DNA of 64,000 bases from Doryteuthis pealeii (GCA_023376005.1 CM042157.1:20766258-20830257); one strand, 5' to 3'; counted from the first letter of the stretch, positions 9,959 through 21,584 are shown. Translations and numbers: made by a program. The notes: generated by a model not told the origin, from the sequence alone.

Positions 9959-10344
9959 CATATATATATATTATATATATATTATGTGTGTGTGTGTGTG
10001 GTGTGTGTGTGTAATATTATGGAAAATTAAAAATGCACAAGTTCATAAACGAGTAATGCTTATTCGCCTACGCTGCGTGTTTCGATCTGTTTCAATAGAT
10101 CTTTCTACTCACGGCTCTTCATTAGTTGGGGGAAAAATAAATGAAATGGACATATTTGATAAGCACGAAAGCCCTGATGAAGATCTATGAAACAGATCAG
10201 AAACGCTTGCAGCATAGACGAAATTAAAACATTACTCGTTTTATGAACTTGTGTTTTTCAATTTTTCATAACATTACATACCATCGGATCACTTTCATTT
10301 TTTCACACACACACACACACACAACACACACCAACACACACCAA

Positions 10345-10385
<41 letters not shown>

Positions 10386-10496
10386 CATAATAATATATAT
10401 AAAAAGTACTAAACGATCTTTAGTATCGACATAAGAGTTATAAAGAACGTGTTTTAGAATAAAAACATGATGAAATAAATAAAGTTTTACGTACGT

Positions 10497-10572
10497 TGTT
10501 TGATTTCCATTAAGGAGGGGCTTTTTTACCGTTACACATGTCCGGTGAATTTTTTAATGGCTACAATGGAGC
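10497..10572 (-). pseudogene. Corrupted inverted copy of guanylyl cyclase exon 1
   Basis: The minus strand matches 2333-2410 including both splice sites, with indels. It belongs to the inverted copy and is most likely an assembly duplicate, not a second exon. Confidence 0.85.
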
Positions 10573-10721
10573 CCTGCGGATAAAAGAAAAGCAAAAGAAT
10601 GAATTTAAAGAAGAAATAGGAGAAAAAAATGCCGTAGGCAACTATTTCTGAAAAAGATTTGGCAGTTTATTCTTGAATTTATCTTGTAATTTATCTCTTT
10701 GCTTTTCCTTTTAATCCGCAG

Positions 10722-10806
10722 GGCTCATTGTAGCATTTAAAAAAAAAATTCACCGGACATGTGATTGTAACGGGAAACAAGCCCTCCCTTATGGAAATCA
10801 AACACG
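10722..10806 (+). pseudogene. Corrupted forward copy of guanylyl cyclase exon 1
   Basis: Matches 2333-2410 with several one-base insertions and deletions that break the frame (for example an expanded A run where IKKIH is encoded). Splice sites are disturbed. Best read as the same exon in a duplicated, poorly polished contig end. Confidence 0.85.
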
Positions 10807-11017
10807 TTACGTAAACTTTATTATTTCATCATGTTTTTATTCTAAAACACGTTTCTTTATAACTCTTATGTCGATAACTAAAGATCGTTTAGTACTTTAT
10901 AAATATATATATACATTATAATATAATATATATATATATATATATAACTATATATTGTGTGATTGGTGTGTGTGGTGTTGTGTGTGTGAAAAAAGTGAAA
11001 GTGAATTCCGATGGTAT

Positions 11018-11271
11018 GAATGTTATTGAAAAAATTGAAAACACAAGTTCATAAACGAGTAATGTTTATTTTCGCTATGCTGCAGCGTTTCGATCTGTTT
11101 CAATAGATCTTCATCAGGGCTTCGTAGTCTTATCATATTTAATCATTTATTTTTCCCCCAACTTAATGAAAGCCCTGATGAAGGATCTATTGAAACAGAT
11201 TACGAAACACTGCAGCGTAGGCGGAAATAAGCATTACTCGTTTTATGAACTTGTGATTTTTAAATTCCATA

Positions 11272-11275
<4 letters not shown>
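11018..11275. mobile_element. Foldback with hammerhead-like motifs, duplicated copy
   Basis: The counterpart of 2584-2838. In the minus-strand arm the motif reads GAAACGCTGCAG, which restores one stem III pair compared with copy 1. Confidence 0.65.
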
Positions 11276-11328
<53 letters not shown>

Positions 11329-11440
11329 GGGGCTGATGGTAGGTGTGGCGCTCCGCCTGAAGATACTAAAAAACAGTTCTCCTTGGTCAGTGAAAGTGAA
11401 AAGGACTAGACCTCACTCGTGTCTAGCTGATACCGAACTA
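11329..11440 (+). mobile_element. SINE-B fragment, duplicated copy
   Basis: The counterpart of 2922-3030, with indels. Confidence 0.75.
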
Positions 11441-11442
11441 CC

Positions 11443-11477
<35 letters not shown>

Positions 11478-11532
11478 TCATTTTCAAACCAATCGATATA
11501 AACAAACTATATTATCATACTATATAATATAA

Positions 11533-11572
<40 letters not shown>

Positions 11573-11799
11573 CGGGTGTGTGCTGGGTAATTTGGTATCC
11601 ATATTATCCTTTTAGAATTCCCCCAATTGAGAACTCAAAAGTACATATACATATTTTGCCTATAACATTATGTATCAGTTTTGGTGCACACATTTACATA
11701 TAACGATTATGATGAATTGGAGAGAACGAAGTTTAGGCCAAAATAAATGTATCTTTGATAAATCAGCAGTTTCCCATATTATATATATATTATATATAT

Positions 11800-11857
<58 letters not shown>

Positions 11858-12299
11858 ATATATAAAATATATATATATATATATTGTATATATAATATAT
11901 AGTATATATATATAGAGAGAGAAGAAGAATGAGAGAGGAGAGAGAGGCAGGGAGATTATAGGTTTTACTTAGGGCCTTCGTACTTTATACACCTAAATAT
12001 ATTAAATGGAATTTGATTGCATAGAAAATTATTTTCTAAGACTTCCTTTGTCAGATATTTATACAGATTCTAAAATGTAGAGCCTCAAAATCCATTATAG
12101 AAAACGGTCTTCTATCTCCATCAATTTCTTTCTAATAAATAGGAAAACTTTATAGACAATAAATCTTCAGAAAATAAATCTCCACTACCTTTATAGAAAG
12201 TAATTTAAATAGTCTTGACATTAAACTGTCACTTATCATCAATAGTAATTTATAAAATCAATTAATACGATCACTTTGCCCCACATTTATAAAGTTATT

Positions 12300-12603
12300 C
12301 ATGGAAGCGCGTGTCGTGAATTTGCGTTTAAAGTCATAGGAAATGGACTCGTATACGCCCCGAGCTTCAAAATCCTAGGAACGTGGCTAATTGCATTTCA
12401 CTTACCGCCAAAGTACCTTGGGAAAGGCTATGAATTCTACTCTCCGCGTGCCAGCTATGGGTAAATAGCTAGCGCAGACTGGCATCTTTAAACCTTGGTT
12501 CAGCAACCGGTCTAGAGAAGCGAAAACTCTGATTCAAACCTGCTGAACTCCGCTTCAAGAAATGACCTTGCGACACATGCACCTACTTCGTGCGGAGGGG
12601 GTA
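12300..12603 (+). mobile_element. SINE-A, duplicated noisy copy
   Basis: The counterpart of 4173-4453 with many insertions, starting GGAAGCGCGTGTCGTGAAT. Not an independent insertion. Confidence 0.8.
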
Positions 12604-13324
12604 GACTTCATATATAGTCATCATAATATATAAATATCAATTATCTTCATGTAAACGATGTCGGATTAAAATATGTCAGTGAAACCTTTCTACAAACATT
12701 TCTAAAAAATATCTACGAGCACCTGGAGGGACTTCAGAACGAGTAATTTTACAATGCAACATATATCTGAATGATCATCTATAAATAATGGAGATTCGGT
12801 GTTTGTCTATACGCCAACCGAAACTACATACACTGATTACGTCACAGTAATTAAGTTCCGTTTATTAAATGAGTATTTAAATTTATAGTCAAATCATTAA
12901 TACTTAAAATAGAAGAACAACTCTCTGTATTAAATATATACCAGAAAGAAGTAAGTAATATTTGACGGTCTATCCTGTTTTTTAAAACAATTTTAATAAA
13001 TACCTGTCCGGTATTCATGATTCATGTATAGTTCGTTTTATTTCAATATGTATTTAAAGTTATCTATAGTACAGAGTTTTACGAGAAAATTATTTACAAA
13101 CAAGAAATCGTCATTTATGCTTGTAATTTTAATTTTGATGATGCTAAATTGCATGTTTTTCCTCATTGAACTAACGTCCAAGCTTCTTCAACACATCACC
13201 GTTCTTGGGTAGATTCCTTTTTTTAATAAGTATAATATATCGGTTTTGAATAGATTTTATCCGTGTAAAATATACACACTCCTTTTCTTCTTCTTAATCA
13301 AATCTATTCCAATTCTATCATCTT

Positions 13325-13377
13325 AGAAGGTACTAAATCTGGTGAGTATGGAGGATGCGGTAAAGTTGTCCACTCGA
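13325..13377 (-). pseudogene. Mariner scrap, duplicated copy
   Basis: Same PPYSPDLVPSK-encoding stretch as 5165-5216. Confidence 0.55.
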
Positions 13378-13563
13378 ATGAGTGTATACTAAAAGACGTA
13401 TACTAAAAGACTTTATAGCTTTCTATTATTATTATTTTATTTTGTATTTAAAATAATCATAGATAGAGTGCATGTGATAAACGCTCTGACCGAAACACGT
13501 GTCAGAAACATAAAATCTATTACATCCATTCAATATTTTCTTTCCTTTGTTTATTTTCCCTTT

Positions 13564-13566
<3 letters not shown>

Positions 13567-13647
<81 letters not shown>

Positions 13648-13648
13648 A
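13567..13648. repeat. (TA)n(GA)n microsatellite present only in copy 2
   Basis: Lies between CTTTGTTTATTTTCCCTTTC and AAAATGAAAGAAAACG. Copy 1 has only TTAGAGAGATA here (5390-5400), so this is a length difference between the two copies. Confidence 0.9.
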
Positions 13649-13649
13649 A

Positions 13650-13880
13650 AATGAAAGAAAACGAAAAGATAAATAAATACCTGGACCTGGCCAGAGAACT
13701 GAAAAAAACTGTGGAAGATGAAGGAAGACATCTCAATTGGTGTCTTATGAACGGTCGGTCACCAAGGAAATATATCTGGGTTAATTGGAAATCAGAGAAA
13801 GTATCAAGACCATCCAAACAATAGCACTATCAAATTCGGCTATAATACTCAGAAGAGTCCTGGAGACATGAGCAGACGCG
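13650..13880 (+). pseudogene. LINE-R fragment, duplicated copy
   Basis: The counterpart of 5405-5640. Confidence 0.6.
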
Positions 13881-14316
13881 TTATCACTGTGTCTCCAGAG
13901 AAATACTAACAGTAAAGTCATGTGGGAAAAACTTTCACGAAGTGATACAATAATAACAACCAGATGTAATTGTTGTTAAGAGTGAATTACGATTGTGTCT
14001 GATTATTGATCGTGTTACTTCAGACTATCGTGACTCTAAGGAATGTCTAAAAATTACGAAGTATGGTGAACCAAAGGTTGAACTATTTCCAATGTCTGGG
14101 CTCAACACCAAGATTATTCCTATCGTAATGTGCGCACTGGCCCCAAACCCAAGAGACTCAAGATATGTCTAGGATATCACGGCAAAGCATTAAATGTGGC
14201 ATTGGCAATCTCCGAAAGAAAGCTATATTTGGATGAAAAATGTGAAGTGTCCTAAGTCAATGTCTGGCTTAATTCTGACTTAAGAAACAATAGACAAGAT
14301 CAACATTAGATAGAGC

Positions 14317-14348
<32 letters not shown>

Positions 14349-14353
14349 TATAT

Positions 14354-14544
14354 ATATGAATGGAATGAATAGAATAATTGAGAAATATATTTTCTAAGGG
14401 AGCTCTCCCAAAGAAAATGATAATAATAACTTTTGTGAGAGGTCATTAATGGTTTTTTTTCTAGTAATTACCACTTTTTAATTTTTTTTCTTTTGGGAAA
14501 GGTCCTCGGAAAATATATTTTTCAATTATTCTATTCATTCTATA
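14354..14544. mobile_element. MITE-like foldback, duplicated copy
   Basis: The counterpart of 6107-6290, almost identical. Confidence 0.75.
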
Positions 14545-14781
14545 CATTTTTTATTATATTATTTGGTTCATTTTTGCATTAATTCTTCACTAAATAATTT
14601 AGAAGCATACGCGAAGACTCATATTATACATATATTAGCTACTGGCAAAATGAGCCATTTTAACAAAATGACTTTAGCCCCCCCCTCCCCCTTCAGAAAA
14701 TAATTTACCAAAAATCAGGCAATTATCGGATTTTAATGAAATTGTCAGTGTTTATTTATCAATGAATGATCTTTATAATGC

Positions 14782-14819
<38 letters not shown>

Positions 14820-14823
<4 letters not shown>

Positions 14824-15043
14824 AAGGTTCCTAGTTCGATACCGGTCCCCGTCAACTCAGCGTATGAGTAGCACAGGGATATGTGCGGTAAAGTAAGGAG
14901 CTGATGGTAGGTGTGGTGCTCCACCTCAGATGCTAAAAACAATCTCCTTGGTCTAGCACTATCGAAAAGGGGATAGACTCCCTCGCTGACTGGCTGATAC
15001 CGACTTTAGTCGCCACGTCGACTTTACTTTACTTTACTTTATA
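14820..15043 (+). mobile_element. SINE-B, clean near full-length copy
   Basis: The counterpart of 6587-6804 and a good reference for the family: CAAGGTTCCTAGTTCGATACC, GATGGTAGGTGTGG, CTCCTTGGTCTAGC, GGGGATAGACTCCCTCGCTG, then the (CTTTA)n tail. Confidence 0.85.
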
Positions 15044-15423
15044 TATATATATAAACTTTCAAAGAAAGAAAAACTTAACAATCCGTCATCACGTTATTTT
15101 TTATTTCAACCAGAAACTCAAAAAATAACTGCTAGGCTCATCAAAAAGTTTTAAAAAATACACAGACTCCCTCTCAAACAAAAAAAGAAGAAATTGTATC
15201 CTATATATCTAAATTTTATTAAGCTTTTCTTTCTTTAAATGTTAAATATTGCTCTGTATATAATTTAATTTATTGATTATTATACATTGATCTTTTAGGG
15301 ATTTACAAAAATCCTTGTATGAGTTTATATGTTTGCACCTACAAGAGCATACAGTATTGTTGTACGGTGAGATTTCGATGATCTCAAATAAAATCATCCC
15401 TTACCAATCATTTGAAGTACCTT

Positions 15424-15428
15424 AAATT

Positions 15429-15494
<66 letters not shown>
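15424..15494. repeat. (TA)n microsatellite
   Basis: About 70 bp of TA repeats ahead of the foldback. Confidence 0.95.
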
Positions 15495-15495
<1 letters not shown>

Positions 15496-15798
15496 TAGAG
15501 TATAGATAAAAAGGATATGAAAACACCACACAATGCTGTTAAAGTGAAAACATTTTATAACAAGTGCTCACATTCGAAACTATTGTATAACTTTTTTTTT
15601 CTTTTTTTTTTTTTGCAACATCAAGGTTTTTGTTTTGAACTCATATGACTTTTGTCTTCGATCTTGACAACACGGAGTATAAAGATGATTTTTATAAAAT
15701 CGAAATATTGTTCAATATCAGCTATGAATTTGTTATAAAAATGTTTTCACTTTAACAGCATTTTGTGGTGTTTCATATCCTTTTATCTATACTCATAT
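15495..15798. mobile_element. Foldback element, clean copy
   Basis: Inverted ends of about 57 bp, for example AAGGATATGAAAACACCACA at the left and its inverse at the right. Counterpart of 7300-7617. Confidence 0.75.
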
Positions 15799-15826
15799 CG
15801 TCGGATTCATTTCCTTTCTTTTAACT

Positions 15827-15858
<32 letters not shown>

Positions 15859-15869
15859 TATATATATAT

Positions 15870-16388
15870 TAGCAACAAATGTGCCCTCCGGACTCAAATA
15901 TTTAAATTTTAATATATTTAGATATTATATTGAATGAAATTAAATACGAACGCAAAAAGATTACTCTTATTTTTATATTTTTATAATTGATTTCAATATA
16001 AGATTATACATAGTATTGCTTTTAATACGTTTGTGCATAAAACAATAATATTAGAAATCAATATCAACTACTAATTATTCATTAAACAGGAGATTATTAA
16101 AACCGGTATGCAAATTATTCACACCATATACTATGTAAATATTCATTTCTTAATGATATATAACACACATCGCAGAACTTTAAGTACATCAATAATATGG
16201 GCTGTTTTGAGGCAAATCTATCCCAGCTAGACCTTAATAGAGATATTGTTAATAAATAGATGCTACTTCAGATTAGATAATGATTATTTAATAACCATTG
16301 ACAATATAAAGTAAATAACGAAGGGAATTGTGACGTTGGTCGCGACATAATTTTAAATACAGACAAACATACCCACACTCTTTATTAT

Positions 16389-16390
<2 letters not shown>
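15870..16390 (-). mobile_element. Degenerate miniature Helitron-like element
   Basis: Same order of terminal motifs as the family at 23655-24296, with a decayed hairpin (GTGCCCTCCGGACTC) and ACAGACAAACATACCCACAC near the other end. Confidence 0.5.
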
Positions 16391-16425
<35 letters not shown>

Positions 16426-16554
16426 GATAGGAGGATTGGAGTAAATACGTTCAGAATGTAGTAAAGATAAGAGGGAGAAATGTGGACAAAGGAACAAAAC
16501 TCAGACAAAGTATATGTAGGACAGATATATTTCGTCGTACATTGTTTGTTTACT

Positions 16555-16558
<4 letters not shown>

Positions 16559-16638
<80 letters not shown>

Positions 16639-16648
16639 GTGTATGTGT
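16559..16648. repeat. (TA)n(GT)n microsatellite
   Basis: About 40 bp of TA followed by about 48 bp of GT repeats. Confidence 0.95.
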
Positions 16649-16654
16649 AATCAG

Positions 16655-16966
16655 GATTAGAGGGAGAAATGTGGAAAAAAGGAACAAAACTCAGACAAGT
16701 ATATATAGGAGAAATATTTCGCCGTGCATTGAGCTCGGGGTCATCAGTCGTTTATTTGATTAAAGCATCATACATGTGTTTTATAGAAGAGAAAGTAGAC
16801 GAGAGAGGGTTGGACATGGGGATGAAATCTATAAAACACATGTATGATGCTTTAATGATCAAATAAACGAGTGATGAAGCCGAGCTCAATGCACGGCAAA
16901 ATATCTCTCCTATATATACTTGTCTGATTTTTGTTCCTTTGTCCACATTTCTCCCTCTAATCCTTA
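16655..16966. mobile_element. Large foldback (about 135-bp arms)
   Basis: The left arm (GGGAGAAATGTGG ... CATACATGTGTTTTATAG) and right arm (CTATAAAACACATGTATG ... CCACATTTCTCCCT) are close inverted copies around a 41-bp centre. A related single arm lies at 32300-32440. The open frames on both strands here mirror each other and are not genes. No transposase and no clear target duplication seen. Confidence 0.75.
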
Positions 16967-17001
<35 letters not shown>

Positions 17002-17034
17002 TATATATATATAAACAATGTGTTTTTATATGGC

Positions 17035-17230
17035 TTTTTTAGCCGACAATTTTGGGGAGAATATGTGCTTAATTGAAGTCGTACCTAATTTTGAAAATTA
17101 ATTAATTAATAATTAATGAATTAGGCGGGCATACCTATTCAAATGTAAGGCTAAACAAATCGAGAAAAATCAATCTCTGTATGTACATTTCGGCCTATTA
17201 GGCCTCATCAGCAGAGCTATAGACCTTGTG
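17035..17230 (-). mobile_element. Ribozyme-bearing interspersed repeat, copy 2
   Basis: The minus strand matches 3056-3292 closely, including the hammerhead, the ATTAATTAATTAA-type tail and the CCAAAATTGTCGGC end. It lies beyond the end of the duplicated block, so it is an independent insertion. Confidence 0.7.
17175..17216 (-). ncRNA. Hammerhead ribozyme, copy 2
   Basis: The minus strand is identical to 3099-3140 over every core part: CTCTG/CAGAG stem I, CTGATGA, GGCC/GGCC stem II, GAAA, ATGTACAT and A at the cleavage site. Conservation in an independent insertion supports the call. Confidence 0.75.
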
Positions 17231-17660
17231 TATGATTCGAAACCCTGACTGTCAAGCTGACAGGCGGGGACTCTAACCATACACCAGCTGGTTTTTTCCC
17301 TGATTTTTCGTTCGTTTTGAAGTAGGTTATATTTCGCTTATATATGATTTGAACTCGGATCACCGCGTTCATTTCTTTCGAGAATAACTACGAGCCACCA
17401 CATTTAAATGTATTACTTGCTTCTTCACTTGCGAAGAATTGTTTTTTCTCTCTCTTAAATTTCAGCATTAAAATAATGAAAACAAGAGCATCTGCTATGT
17501 TCCTAACTTAATAAGATTACAGGATTTGCCATGAGCCTCAGGAAGTTAGAAAAAACAAAGATAATAAAATTGTAAATCTCCAGAGAAACAAAAAGAAAAA
17601 AAAACTGTCAGCGTTTTATTTTTGTTTTTGCAAACAACCAATTGACATTTGTTGTTTATA
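17231..17660. other. Intron; no gene seen
   Basis: AT-rich, with short A runs near 17585. No repeat family recognised. Confidence 0.5.
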
Positions 17661-17667
17661 TAACTTA

Positions 17668-17780
17668 TCAGCGCTAGTAGCGTAACAGTTATCGTCGTTG
17701 AAAATGGAAATGGCGACAAGGGTTCAAATCCTCGACGAGGCTGTTTGCATTTGACATAGCTTGTATACTATAGGGATTGG
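17668..17780 (+). mobile_element. SINE-D (tRNA-headed) fragment
   Basis: The head contains AGCGTAACAGTTATCG (A-box-like) and GGGTTCAAATCCTCGACG (B-box-like), then GAGGCTGTTTGCATTTGACA. The same order occurs at 19168-19275. Distinct from SINE-A in the body. Confidence 0.65.
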
Positions 17781-17839
17781 CCTCTATATTTTTACGGTAT
17801 GTGGAATTGACCAAATTAGAATAATTAAGTTTTCTTAAA

Positions 17840-18245
17840 TAACTAGTTTTACAATTGTATGTCATGAGTTTAGAATTAGGTAAACAAAAGAGAATCGAAT
17901 GAATATTAGTTTAGAAATATTTTAGAAACAATAGAAACAATGGTTTAAATTCCATGGGAAAATATGTACGCTATCGAAATGTACCAAAATCATTCGATAT
18001 TGCCTCATTGCAAATCACCTGATATTTGATGAATATTTTAGCTTAATGATCATGTAGACAATGACAAAAAGAAAATTATAAAAAGGCCCATAGAGCAGAA
18101 AAACGATAGAGAGACAATGGGGAGCTTACGCTCTTCCCGACTCGACAGAGTTGGAGCTGATGCTCCCAACTCAACACAATGGGGAGAATACCCTGTCCAA
18201 AAAACATATAATACGACTCAACAGGTCCGTCTATTTTTTCGTATT

Positions 18246-18250
<5 letters not shown>
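17840..18250. other. Intron; no gene seen
   Basis: A/T-rich. An inverted match of TTGGAGCTGATGCTCCCAA near 18150 forms a short hairpin. No family recognised. Confidence 0.45.
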
Positions 18251-18251
<1 letters not shown>

Positions 18252-18325
<74 letters not shown>

Positions 18326-18330
18326 CTCTC
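18252..18330. repeat. (CT)n microsatellite
   Basis: About 79 bp of CT repeats with one TTC interruption. Confidence 0.97.
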
Positions 18331-19165
18331 AACAACAACAATTTCAATCACAAGTTTCAATCACAGACAAAACTTCTACAATCGCACAAATATAAACAAT
18401 ACATGTCACACTTGTCACACACAACTATGTACAGACACATACAGTCTGCAACACCGCTGAAAGAACAATTGAATATACCAATTGTAAATTAATGTATATA
18501 AAGTTTGTTTCCTTTATCAATTTTGTATTTTTTTGTTTTCTATGGAAACTACATTTCCGTAGTCTTATACATATAAATTGTGGGGACCCATAACTCGGAT
18601 CAACTCTTTAACCACACAAACACCAAACAAATCGGTCCCTACAATACCCATAGGAGAGGTAGGTATCAACATCAGCAGTTTGCAATGGGTAGTTATCGTA
18701 TGATAGAAAGGATTGCTCCAGTGTTTTATAAAACAAGTTATAATTAATACATTTTCAATATTATTGATTTATATATAGTTTGTTTTATTTCAATATTTAT
18801 TTAAAGTTTTCTAACATATAGATGTTTAAGAAAAAATTATCTAGAAACAAAATATTATCATATAAACTTGTCTTACCTTAAATTTTAATAGCGGTGATTT
18901 AATCCGTAAGATTCAAACAGAAATTGTTTGTTTAAATTCATTTTAAAAATGCAAACACACAGTTTATTTTTATTCGGTTTTACATTATTTAAATAGATGT
19001 TTAATTTTGATTTATATAAATTTTATTTTGTTCTTTAAAAATTAAATAAATTTATTCAATTAATTTAATTCGTTCGGGTGAAGAAGACAACAACAATTGA
19101 AGATAAAAAATAAACATATATTCATAAAAGTACAAAATTCCAAACTTAATGGTGTTTGCGACAAG
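18331..19165. other. AT-rich intron; no gene seen
   Basis: A stretch at 18540-18660 (GTGGGGACCCATAACTCGGA and surroundings) looks like a transposon end but could not be assigned. The rest is A/T-rich. Confidence 0.4.
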
Positions 19166-19167
19166 AC

Positions 19168-19275
19168 TTATGCGCCGAGGGTTTGAAGGTATTGGGAGCA
19201 ACTGAAAATGGATATGGAGACAAGGTTCAATTCCTAGACGAGGCTGTTTGCATTTGACACATAGCGTGTATACCC
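19168..19275 (+). mobile_element. SINE-D fragment, second copy
   Basis: Shares ACAAGGTTCAATTCCTAGAC and GAGGCTGTTTGCATTTGACA with 17668-17780. Confidence 0.6.
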
Positions 19276-19319
19276 ATAGGACAACTAGACATCAACACAA
19301 GCAGAATATTCCAATTCGT

Positions 19320-19510
19320 TATCCCGTTCTGGAGTTCGGGGCATTGTGGAATACACTTTCATTCTCATTACTCCCAGGTCCACTTAGTACCGGATTAGTC
19401 TTTTTATCATATATGTGCTATAAGGTTATGTTTATCCTGAGTAGGACGTTAAACTCTATCTGATGGTGAAGTTCCAGTTCTGGCCATAAGTCTGAACCCT
19501 GACACAGAAA
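19320..19510 (+). mobile_element. I-like LINE 3'-UTR fragments, rearranged
   Basis: Contains the blocks GACGTTAAACTCTATCTGAT and GGTGAAGTTCCAGTTCTGG that mark this family, but the ATTACTCCCAGGTCCACT block comes before them and not after, so pieces have been shuffled. Confidence 0.6.
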
Positions 19511-19569
19511 AGGTGCCTATTTAGTCCCTCAAATATAATATTGCGTGAATCTATAAATTATTAACCAAA

Positions 19570-20010
19570 CTAGTACAAAATTAAAAAACGCCCTCTGGGC
19601 AATATAAAAATAGATTTTTGAAACATATTGCCTGAGGGGTTGGAATAAAAAATTCAATGTTAGCGAGTTTGTACCCTAAGTAAGTAAAATCATCAAATTC
19701 ATTAAAGGATTAAAAAATAAAACAATTTGAAATGTAAACTTTAAATGTGTATTAAAATAAAACAAACTATATATAGACATATAATACCAGTCATGAATTT
19801 ATTAAAACTTGTTTTAAAAAACAATGAGGACTGTCTAATGTTGCATGTTCAAATTTTGAGTGTATTCATTACATACACTCAAAATTTGAACATGCCAAGA
19901 ATTGTAGAATAAATTATATTCTATGTTATGACGATTTTGGGTAATGTGATGTAAGCAGTGACGTAATTTTTGTTACAGACAAAAACCGGAAGCGAATCTC
20001 CATTATTAAT
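19570..20010 (-). mobile_element. Helitron-like family 2, copy a
   Basis: The minus strand starts ATGGAGATTCGCTTCCGG and ends in a GCCCAGAGGGC hairpin followed by a CTAG terminus (19570-19573) before T. It contains a perfect 23-bp inverted pair around TTCATTA at 19840-19895. Related to the copies at 20030, 43329 and 52166. Confidence 0.6.
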
Positions 20011-20029
20011 ACTGAAAATATTATTTGAA

Positions 20030-20489
20030 CTAGCAACAGAAAACATCCTCCGGGCGTCGTAAAAATAATTTTTGAAAGACATTGCCTGAGAGGGTGGGAG
20101 TTAAAAAATCAATGTCAGAGGGTTTGTATCATAAGTAAACAAATCCTCATATTTATTAAAGGAGTAAAAAAAATTTAAAAATAAAACAATTTGAAATGAA
20201 AACTGAGCCCCGTCCCTCTCAAATAAAATGTTGCGTGCATGTAATAATCAAATAATTATTTTGAATATTTTCCACATCAATTTTTCACAAAATCGTAGGT
20301 ATTTATTTATTTGTAAACTTTTTAGTTAACTTCTTGTTACTGTAAAAAAAAAAAAAGGACGAGAGTAAAAAACAATTTTTAAAATTGCTTACTCAAATTT
20401 TGGGTGTATATAGCATAAGAATAGTGTGACCTAATCAGTGACGTAGAGCTATGGCGTAGTTTTTCTTACAGACAATCTCGATTATTAAT
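20030..20489 (-). mobile_element. Helitron-like family 2, copy b
   Basis: CTAG at 20030-20033, hairpin CATCCTCCGGGCG, then the same internal order (ATTGCCTGAGAGGGTGGGAG, CAGTGACGTAG, TTACAGACAATCTC). Head-to-tail with copy a, about 20 bp apart. Confidence 0.55.
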
Positions 20490-20710
20490 AGAGATTAATA
20501 GATAATCATTTTGAATATTTATTTTACACATAAATTTGACACTAAATCTTAAGTATTTATTTACGTGTACACTTTATAGGTAACTTTATTCAGTACTTAA
20601 TACTGACAATTAATTCGTTGATAAACTTGTATAATTCTTGAAGTTACTGTGACGTAAGCAGTGACGTAATTTGGGTTACAGACAAAAAGGGATTGAATCT
20701 CCATTATATA
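20490..20710 (-). mobile_element. Helitron-like family 2, partial copy c
   Basis: Only the 5' half is kept (GTAAGCAGTGACGTAATT, GTTACAGACAAAAAGG, GAATCTCCATTATA). With copies a and b it makes three partial copies in a row. Confidence 0.5.
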
Positions 20711-21250
20711 TAGATTATTATTAGTAGTATCAGTATTAGTATTAGTATTATACTCACACAGATATGGGGCCTGTCAGAGATACCTCGATGGAAGAGGAAC
20801 AAAACTCTCAATAGATTTTCAGATCCCTGTGTAAATTCACTTTCCCTGTTTTATAAATCAAACTAAAAAAAAGCATCACTTTATCATAGAATACTTGAGG
20901 CTTTCCTTTTTTCAAAGATACCAGGGATTAACAAGATAATCTTTGTCGTTTCGATTACGATTATCTCTCTCGGTGCAAAACGTGTAAAAACATTTCAAAG
21001 GGATTATTTTATTGACACAAAAAAGGCAGTAACCTTGATCGATTATATTATACTGTTCTTCTTCGTCTTCTCACTGCGTGCCCCCTACGTATAGTCTTGG
21101 TCTTTATTTCTATATTCACAGTAACTGTTTATTTTCAAGTGTAGAACGAAAAAAAGGTCTAAAGAAGATAAATTATTATGGCCATAGCTTCTAAATATTA
21201 CAGAATATGACTCGAACTTGAGAAAGTTCAACCTTCCTACCAGCTATGCA
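20711..21250. other. Intron; no gene seen
   Basis: A short (ATTAGT)n tract at 20722-20748. The rest is unassigned. Confidence 0.45.
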
Positions 21251-21251
21251 A

Positions 21252-21306
<55 letters not shown>

Positions 21307-21334
21307 AAAATAAAATGGAAATTAATCCGACAGT

Positions 21335-21584
21335 ATGAATAAGATATAATGAAAAAACAAACGATGTTTACAACTGAAATAGGCTCATCAGAAGAGAAAG
21401 TGTGCAAACCGTTTCGGGGCCCAATTCTCGTGACGGTTTAAAAAATGGGCCGAGTGTTGCTTTTTAAACCGAGTGTTGCTTTTTAAACCGTCAAGAGAAT
21501 TGGGCCCCGAAACGGTTTGCACACTTTCTCTTCTGATGAGCCTATTTCAGTTGTAAACATCGTTTGTTTTTTCATTATATCTTA

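Larger units (their letters stand above)
9001..10600 (-). repeat. Inverted, error-rich copy of about 2307-4145
   Basis: Read on the minus strand it follows 2307-4145 in order: exon 1, foldback element, SINE-B, microsatellites, and the AGAAATAAATCTTCC region. It carries many one-base indels, typical of uncorrected long reads. The ribozyme-bearing repeat of copy 1 is missing. It folds back at about 10600, where the inverted copy stops and the forward copy begins about 90 bp out of register. Confidence 0.9.
10601..16880 (+). repeat. Second forward copy of about 2214-8900
   Basis: The order matches 2214-8900 throughout: exon 1, foldback, SINE-B, SINE-A, mariner scrap, LINE-R scrap, MITE, SINE-B, foldback, degenerate Helitron. 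The left part to about 12900 is full of indels; the right part is clean, and from about 6540 to the gap it is copy 1 that is noisy. Real differences include absence of the ribozyme repeat and an extra (TA)n(GA)n block at 13550-13650, suggesting a second haplotype. Copy 1 ends in the gap at exactly the point where this copy reads on. Confidence 0.9.

Noticed and set aside
10497..10806. Two extra copies of the guanylyl cyclase exon as evidence for alternative exons or tandem genes
   Set aside because: Both carry frame-breaking single-base indels and lie in the noisy inverted/duplicated block beside the N gap; assembly duplication explains them better.
18076..18492. Frames across the (CT)n array on both strands
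   Set aside because: Microsatellite artefacts.
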